In this document: positions 41,848 to 45,729 of the stretch, piece after piece
Layout: each line of letters begins with the position of its first letter
Numbering within the stretch: position 1 is the first letter of the stretch
Assembly: GCA_030066885.1 (NCBI GenBank)
Contig: JASJAT010000050.1
Location: 1-45,729 of the forward strand
Direction of reading: 5' to 3'
Origin: Arenicellales bacterium
GTDB lineage: Bacteria > Pseudomonadota > Gammaproteobacteria > Arenicellales > JAANXG01
Length of the DNA stretch: 45,729 nucleotides
The notes under the pieces: generated by a model
The model's input: only the letters and a program-made list of their open reading frames with translations
Told to the model about the DNA's origin: nothing
Database searches by the model: none
Program-made: the position numbers and the translations under genes

Positions 41848-42738
41848 TTAGTTTCTGGACCGATTAACTAAAGCCACGCCGGTCAAAATGCAAACTAGGG
41901 CTAAACCTTCACTAAACCTCAGTTGCTCGCCCAAAATCAGCGCCCCCCAGACAACGCCCATCATTGGGATCAAGTAGTTGATTTGGGAGAATGTAGTCGC
42001 CCCGAGGGTATTGACTAGACGGAAGTACATCAGGGTCGCAATACCTGTAGAGAAGACACCGAGCATTACAAGCGACAGCAGTGATGGCCAGTCTGGTGTC
42101 AGCGCCAACGGTTGCTCGAACGTAAATACTAACGGCAGTAGTATAACTGAGCCGCATATCAACGTTGCCACGGCCATGGGTCGCCCAGTAAGGTGGGTAA
42201 CGCGGCGAACAAAAATCGTCGTAACGCCGTAGCTAAGTGCCGCCGAAGTAATCGCAACTTGAGCAAGTATTGCAGCACCGACTCCACCCAAAGCTTCCCA
42301 TCCAATCAGCATTATCAGTCCGAAAAATCCAACCACAATGCCCAGTACTCTGCGCCGAGTTAACGTATCCGAGTCCGTTGCGAAATGAGCCATCAAGGCA
42401 ACCGCCACCGGCATGACGCCCATCAGGATCGCGGTTAGACTGCTGTCGACATATTTTTCGCCCCAGTGAATTAGGGAGAAAGGTAATGCGTTGCCGAGAA
42501 AACCTACGACGCAAGCCGCCAGCCAGGTTTTCCCATCCCTTGGTAACGCGTCACCTCGACTAAGACTGTAGGCAGCCAGAACCAGTGCAGCGAGAGCCAC
42601 CCGGCTAAATGACAACGTTATCGGGCTAATGGTCTGTACCGCCACTTTGATGAACATGAACGATGAGCTCCAGATCGTGGCCAGTAGAAACAGCAGGGCC
42701 AGTTCACGCCAATAGCCGATCTGATGCTTAGCTTCCAT
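41848..42738 (-). CDS. DMT superfamily (EamA) transporter
   Basis: A 296-residue inner-membrane exporter with ten predicted membrane helices in two EamA repeats. The helix SSFMFIKVAVQTISPITLSFSR near residues 25-46 and GGVGAAILAQVAITSAALSYG near 151-171 are characteristic. The second repeat holds STGIATLMYFRLVNTLG near 229-245. DMT members export amino acids, nucleobases and metabolites. The convergent position next to the ureohydrolase/dioxygenase pair and the kinase fusion may point to efflux of an amine or amino acid (inference). Confidence 0.88.
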   Translation of the reverse strand: MEAKHQIGYWRELALLFLLATIWSSSFMFIKVAVQTISPITLSFSRVALAALVLAAYSLSRGDALPRDGKTWLAACVVGFLGNALPFSLIHWGEKYVDSSLTAILMGVMPVAVALMAHFATDSDTLTRRRVLGIVVGFFGLIMLIGWEALGGVGAAILAQVAITSAALSYGVTTIFVRRVTHLTGRPMAVATLICGSVILLPLVFTFEQPLALTPDWPSLLSLVMLGVFSTGIATLMYFRLVNTLGATTFSQINYLIPMMGVVWGALILGEQLRFSEGLALVCILTGVALVNRSRN

Positions 42739-43098
42739 ATTGCGCCAGGACGACTGTGTAGCTACGCATACTTAAAGTTCTGAACTGGGTACACTTGAAT
42801 AAGGAAAACTCTCGCTAAGACACAAGGTCCGTCCGCAGTAGTGGTACATGGATGTATCGTTAACTGAGCTAAGGATTTAAGGTTTTCGTCTTTTGTTATA
42901 GAAAATACTATTATTTTCTTGGTGTCCTTGTACCTTTGCGACAGAACATAACGTATATGCCACGATGCTGGCCAGTCGGCCAGCAGACAAAGTTCGAATT
43001 CGGTGCAAATCTTACTTTGTTGTAAAGTTTTTGTTTGGCATCGGCTCCAGTTTGCCAATAAACTTCTTGGCAGCAACTTAGAATTTAATGAGCGCTTC
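42739..43098. other. Divergent intergenic region with palindromic repeat
   Basis: About 360 bp between the DMT gene and the ureohydrolase gene. It is mostly a degenerate palindromic repeat (42804-42945). The ureohydrolase frame is open upstream to GTG 43003, but the added residues are not family-like. No clear promoter hexamers are visible. Confidence 0.4.
42804..42945. repeat. CTCTCGCTAAGAC palindromic repeat, copy 3 (long form)
   Basis: AAAACTCTCGCTAAGACACA on the left and CTTGGTGTCCTTGTACCTTT, then GCGACAG, on the right are imperfect inverted arms around an 86-bp centre containing TACTATTATTTT. That centre motif is shared with copy 4. Confidence 0.5.
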
Positions 43099-44064
43099 AT
43101 GCAAGATAGATCTGAATTTGCTGACCCGATTGCCCGACCACGCTATACCGGTCTACCCACGTTTATGCGTACGCCCTATGCAGGCGAGGAGTGGGCTGAG
43201 GTAGAGATCGGTTTGATTGGCGTGCCGTTTGACGGTGGGGTGACTAACCGTACCGGCGCACGTCACGGCCCCCGGGAAATACGCAATCAATCCAGTCTCA
43301 TACGCCGAATGAACCCTGCCAACAACATATCTCCGCACGATCTATGCAAGATCGCTGATTTGGGTGATGCGTGGGTGGAGAGGCCATTCACCTTGGAAGG
43401 CAGCCACAATGAGATCGAAATATTTTTCCAGCGTGTCTACGCGGCTAATATTGTCCCGCTGTCGGCGGGGGGTGACCATTCCATTACGTTGCCGATCTTT
43501 CGGGCTATCGCCAAAGACAATCCAGTGGGAATGGTTCATTTTGACGCACACTGCGATACGGGTGACGATTACCTCGGATCCAAATTTCACCATGGCGCAC
43601 CGTTCAGCCGAGCGGTGGAGGAAGGCTTGCTCGATCCCAAGCGTACTATCCAGATTGGGATCCGCGGTTCCCTAAACGACCCGGACGTTTGGAAATTCAG
43701 TCATGAAAGTGGCATGCGTGTGGTCTACATGGATGAGTTTTACGACCTGGGCCCAGAACGCGTCGTCGAGGAGGCACGCGATATTGTCGGAGATGGTCCG
43801 ACTTATATCAGTTTCGACGTAGATGGATTGGACCCGGTTTACGCACCGGGCACCGGCACCCCGGAGGTAGGCGGATTTACCACTCTGGAGGCACAAATGA
43901 TGATTCGTGGATTGCAAGGGTTGAATCTGATTGGTGGAGACGTGGTAGAAGTTGCACCGCCTTTCGACCCATCAGGGAATACAGCTCTGGTAGGCGCTAC
44001 GATGATGTTCGAAATCATGTGTGTTTTGGCCGATGCTGTGGCCGAGCGGCGATCGAGAAAGTGA
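43099..44064 (+). CDS. Guanidinobutyrase/guanidinopropionase-type ureohydrolase
   Basis: Hydrolyses a guanidino compound to urea plus an amine or amino acid. I chose ATG 43099 because the family start (RYTGLPTFMRTPY) is immediately after it; the frame is open to GTG 43003. The 321-residue protein has His127 (AGGDH), Asp149, His151 and Asp153 (DAHCD), and Asp240 and Asp242 (DVDGLDP). The overall sequence tracks Pseudomonas GbuA/GpuA (4-guanidinobutyrate or 3-guanidinopropionate) more closely than SpeB. A dioxygenase lies 97-103 bp downstream. It is a distinct paralogue of the agmatinase at 13977. Confidence 0.85.
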   Translation: MQDRSEFADPIARPRYTGLPTFMRTPYAGEEWAEVEIGLIGVPFDGGVTNRTGARHGPREIRNQSSLIRRMNPANNISPHDLCKIADLGDAWVERPFTLEGSHNEIEIFFQRVYAANIVPLSAGGDHSITLPIFRAIAKDNPVGMVHFDAHCDTGDDYLGSKFHHGAPFSRAVEEGLLDPKRTIQIGIRGSLNDPDVWKFSHESGMRVVYMDEFYDLGPERVVEEARDIVGDGPTYISFDVDGLDPVYAPGTGTPEVGGFTTLEAQMMIRGLQGLNLIGGDVVEVAPPFDPSGNTALVGATMMFEIMCVLADAVAERRSRK

Positions 44065-44166
44065 CTCGTGCTTTGACGATGAAATATGGTTTTGAGCTAT
44101 AGCAACCTATGATTCATCATTGGACGTCTAGATATACTATACAGACTTGCAACATGGGGGATGACG

Positions 44167-45174
44167 ATGGGTGCGTTGACTGAAAAACAAATTCGCGCCT
44201 TCCATGATCAAGGTTACCTCGTTGTCGAAAACGTACTTGACGAAGGCGTGGTGAAAGCGATTGAGGATGAATACTCCGAATTGCTGGATCGAGAGGTAAC
44301 CGAACTTTTTCAGACAGGGAGGATTTCGTCAACTTATCCCCATCTCCCATTTGGCCCCCGTTATGTTGCTGCCTTGTCAGAGGAACCGGCGCTGTTTGAA
44401 AGGGTCAATATTTCGTTGCCGTTATACAATGAAGACTTCCCGGCGGATGCCAAAGTGCACACAGGGCCGGCGGTATTCGCCATGTTGACAGACCCCGGAT
44501 TACTGGATTGTATTGAGTCACTGATCGGCCCTGAGATTCAAAGTAACCCGGTACAACATGTGCGTATTAAACCACCCGAAGAATCTGTACCCCAATCGTT
44601 GGCCGAACTTTCTTACGTCGGCAAGACAACTTGGCATCAGGACATGGGTGCGCTAATGGACGAGGCAGATGATACGGAAGTGGTGACAGCGTGGGTCGCG
44701 ATTACTACCGCCAGCCGGGATAACGGCTGTCTTTGTGCGATTCCGGGTAGTCATAAAAAAGGGGAATTGGTCCTGCACTGTCCAGGGAAAGGCATAGCCG
44801 CTGAAAACTACATACCGGCAAGTGTGTTGGGAGAGGCTGGTAAAAAGCGTGTGGTGCCGCTGCCGGTGAGGCGGGGTGGTGTCGTGTTATTGAACCGCTA
44901 TACTCAACACGCCGCCTTCCCGAATAAGACCGACCAAATACGTTGGAGCTTTGACCTGCGCTACAACCCAGCCGGTCAGCCTTCCGGCCGGCCGGCCTTT
45001 CCGAGTTTTGTTGCCCGAAGTATCGACGATCCAAAAAGTCTCATTCGAGACGCTGCCCAGTGGACATCACTATGGCAAGAAGCCCATCGACGTATCTTAT
45101 CTGGCCAATATGAGGGACCTATTTTTAATGCAGACAGATGGAGTAAGAACGCTGATTTACCCATCTGCGCTTAA
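44167..45174 (+). CDS. PhyH-family Fe(II)/2-oxoglutarate dioxygenase, second paralogue
   Basis: A 335-residue 2-oxoglutarate-dependent oxygenase. I chose ATG 44167 because a GGGGG tract lies six bases before it; ATG 44161 is also in frame. His157 and Asp159 (TTWHQDMGAL), His248 (YTQHAAFPN) and Arg259 (IRWSFD) give the iron and 2-oxoglutarate ligands. The family end LRYNPAG is typical of PhyH proteins found next to metabolic genes. It is longer than, and divergent from, the 290-residue paralogue at 34102. It could hydroxylate a guanidino or amino-acid substrate that its neighbour then hydrolyses (inference). Confidence 0.85.
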   Translation: MGALTEKQIRAFHDQGYLVVENVLDEGVVKAIEDEYSELLDREVTELFQTGRISSTYPHLPFGPRYVAALSEEPALFERVNISLPLYNEDFPADAKVHTGPAVFAMLTDPGLLDCIESLIGPEIQSNPVQHVRIKPPEESVPQSLAELSYVGKTTWHQDMGALMDEADDTEVVTAWVAITTASRDNGCLCAIPGSHKKGELVLHCPGKGIAAENYIPASVLGEAGKKRVVPLPVRRGGVVLLNRYTQHAAFPNKTDQIRWSFDLRYNPAGQPSGRPAFPSFVARSIDDPKSLIRDAAQWTSLWQEAHRRILSGQYEGPIFNADRWSKNADLPICA

Positions 45175-45224
45175 CGGATACGTGCCCACGTGTCGACCAT
45201 CGTGGACTTGCTCCGTTCCAAAAA

Positions 45225-45328
45225 AGAAAGCTCTCGCTAAGACGCCAAGTCCGAAGAGGTCCTTTTTAGCGATGAGACATACTATTATTTCTTTTCTTGA
45301 CGTCTTTGCATGCTTTGCGAGAGAAAAG
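45225..45328. repeat. CTCTCGCTAAGACGCC palindromic repeat, copy 4
   Basis: CTCTCGCTAAGACGCCAAGT on the left and GACGTCTTTGCATGCTTTGC, then GAGAGAAAAG, on the right are imperfect inverted arms. The centre contains TACTATTATTT, as in copy 3. Confidence 0.55.
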
Positions 45329-45474
45329 AACATTTTCAGGTTACTTGGTACTGGTTACTCATCGTCGGCTGAGCTGGATGGTGTCGTATTCTTAAAGCCT
45401 GTGTTCCGGGGGCTGCTTGAAAAAACAGTTGCGAAAAGAAAACGGGGTTGCTAGCATCAGGCCATGCTTCAAAT

Positions 45475-45603
45475 TCAAGCCGATTTACGCGCGATTAATC
45501 TGGCGCCCATGTACATGGCGATGTGCTGTTGTTGTACCTGTACGAAGGGGAACGCTAGGTATTGCGCATAGGTTTGAATCCGCTTTAATAGATCCCCCCG
45601 CAC
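45475..45603 (-). pseudogene. Possible C-terminal coding fragment
   Basis: The minus strand from GTG 45603 reads a 42-residue segment with protein-like composition (KRIQTYAQYLAFPFVQVQQQ, then IAMYMGARLIARK) and a TGA stop at 45475-45477. The frame is closed upstream by TGA at 45637-45639, and the neighbouring frame is open to the window edge. A frameshifted 3' gene end is possible. I do not recognise the family. Confidence 0.2.
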
Positions 45604-45729
45604 CTCAAACTTATACCCATACCATCGTTCCCCGACTCACTTCGGCTAGGGGTCGGATTGTATAGGTCGTCCCAGGCAACCTGATCCCTTTTCCTTATAT
45701 CACTGGTCAAACGAGGGTCAACATGGTCG

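Larger units (their letters stand above)
45175..45729. other. Right-end region: palindromic repeat and a possible gene fragment
   Basis: About 555 bp. It holds repeat copy 4 (45225-45328) and a short minus-strand fragment (45475-45603). Plus-strand ORFs here cross the repeat and have no motif support. Confidence 0.4.

Noticed and set aside
43003-43098. N-terminal extension of the ureohydrolase
   Set aside because: The residues encoded before ATG 43099 are cysteine-rich and unlike the family.

Overview
The window reads as about 46 kb of a gammaproteobacterial chromosome, probably from a free-living, metabolically versatile organism. The proteins resemble Pseudomonas-type and other gammaproteobacterial families: SpuB/SpuC/SpuI polyamine enzymes, a GbuA/GpuA-type ureohydrolase, DegP/MucD, MltD, DinB and full-length Lhr. 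FNR/ANR-type 14-mers in one intergenic region suggest a facultatively anaerobic or oxygen-sensing lifestyle (inference). I see no rRNA, tRNA, CRISPR array or transposase gene.

Layout. 1-2.4 kb: a minus-strand potassium channel with two RCK domains (runs off the left edge), a small membrane protein, then a plus-strand DUF2784 membrane protein. 2.5-4.9 kb: three proteins of unknown function, the last two 3 bp apart. 5.1-8.8 kb: an envelope-stress block with a periplasmic DegP/MucD-type protease, an OmpR-family response regulator and its histidine kinase. 8.8-10.8 kb: a gene-poor stretch with at least seven GC-rich hairpins, most with T-tracts on the minus strand, interleaved with FNR-like boxes. 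It also holds a 17-codon remnant of a phage terminase small subunit and a mosaic of dispersed repeats. I read it as a tandem array of small-RNA genes and consider it the most unusual part of the window. 10.8-13.7 kb: a large membrane PAS-PAS-GGDEF-EAL protein with a degenerate EAL domain. 14-20.7 kb: a polyamine catabolism locus with agmatinase and, divergently, SpuB, SpuC, PuuB and SpuI/PuuA-type enzymes. Agmatine gives putrescine, which is removed by gamma-glutamylation, oxidation and transamination.

21-33 kb is mostly housekeeping and accessory functions: MltD with LysM domains, an M20 peptidase, DNA polymerase IV, a LemA plus DUF2207 pair and a 1.4-1.46 kb-codon Lhr helicase. 33-36.7 kb: a GFA protein, then an apparent operon of an EctA-like acetyltransferase, a PhyH-type 2-oxoglutarate dioxygenase and a class III nucleotide cyclase (ATGA overlap), then a ferritin-like protein. 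36.7-38.3 kb: a minus-strand protein with a PilZ-like C-terminus. 38.5-41.7 kb: a tight operon of an ABM-fold protein, a hotdog thioesterase and a fused kinase-aminotransferase resembling the hydroxylysine kinase and phospholyase pair. 41.8-45.2 kb: a DMT exporter, a guanidinobutyrase/guanidinopropionase-type ureohydrolase and a second PhyH dioxygenase.

A theme from 14 kb onward is breakdown or modification of amines, guanidines and amino acids. Two agmatinase-fold ureohydrolases, two ligases of the glutamine synthetase fold, two class III aminotransferase-fold proteins and two 2-OG dioxygenases lie within 32 kb. Small dispersed palindromic repeats of at least three families sit between genes across the window.
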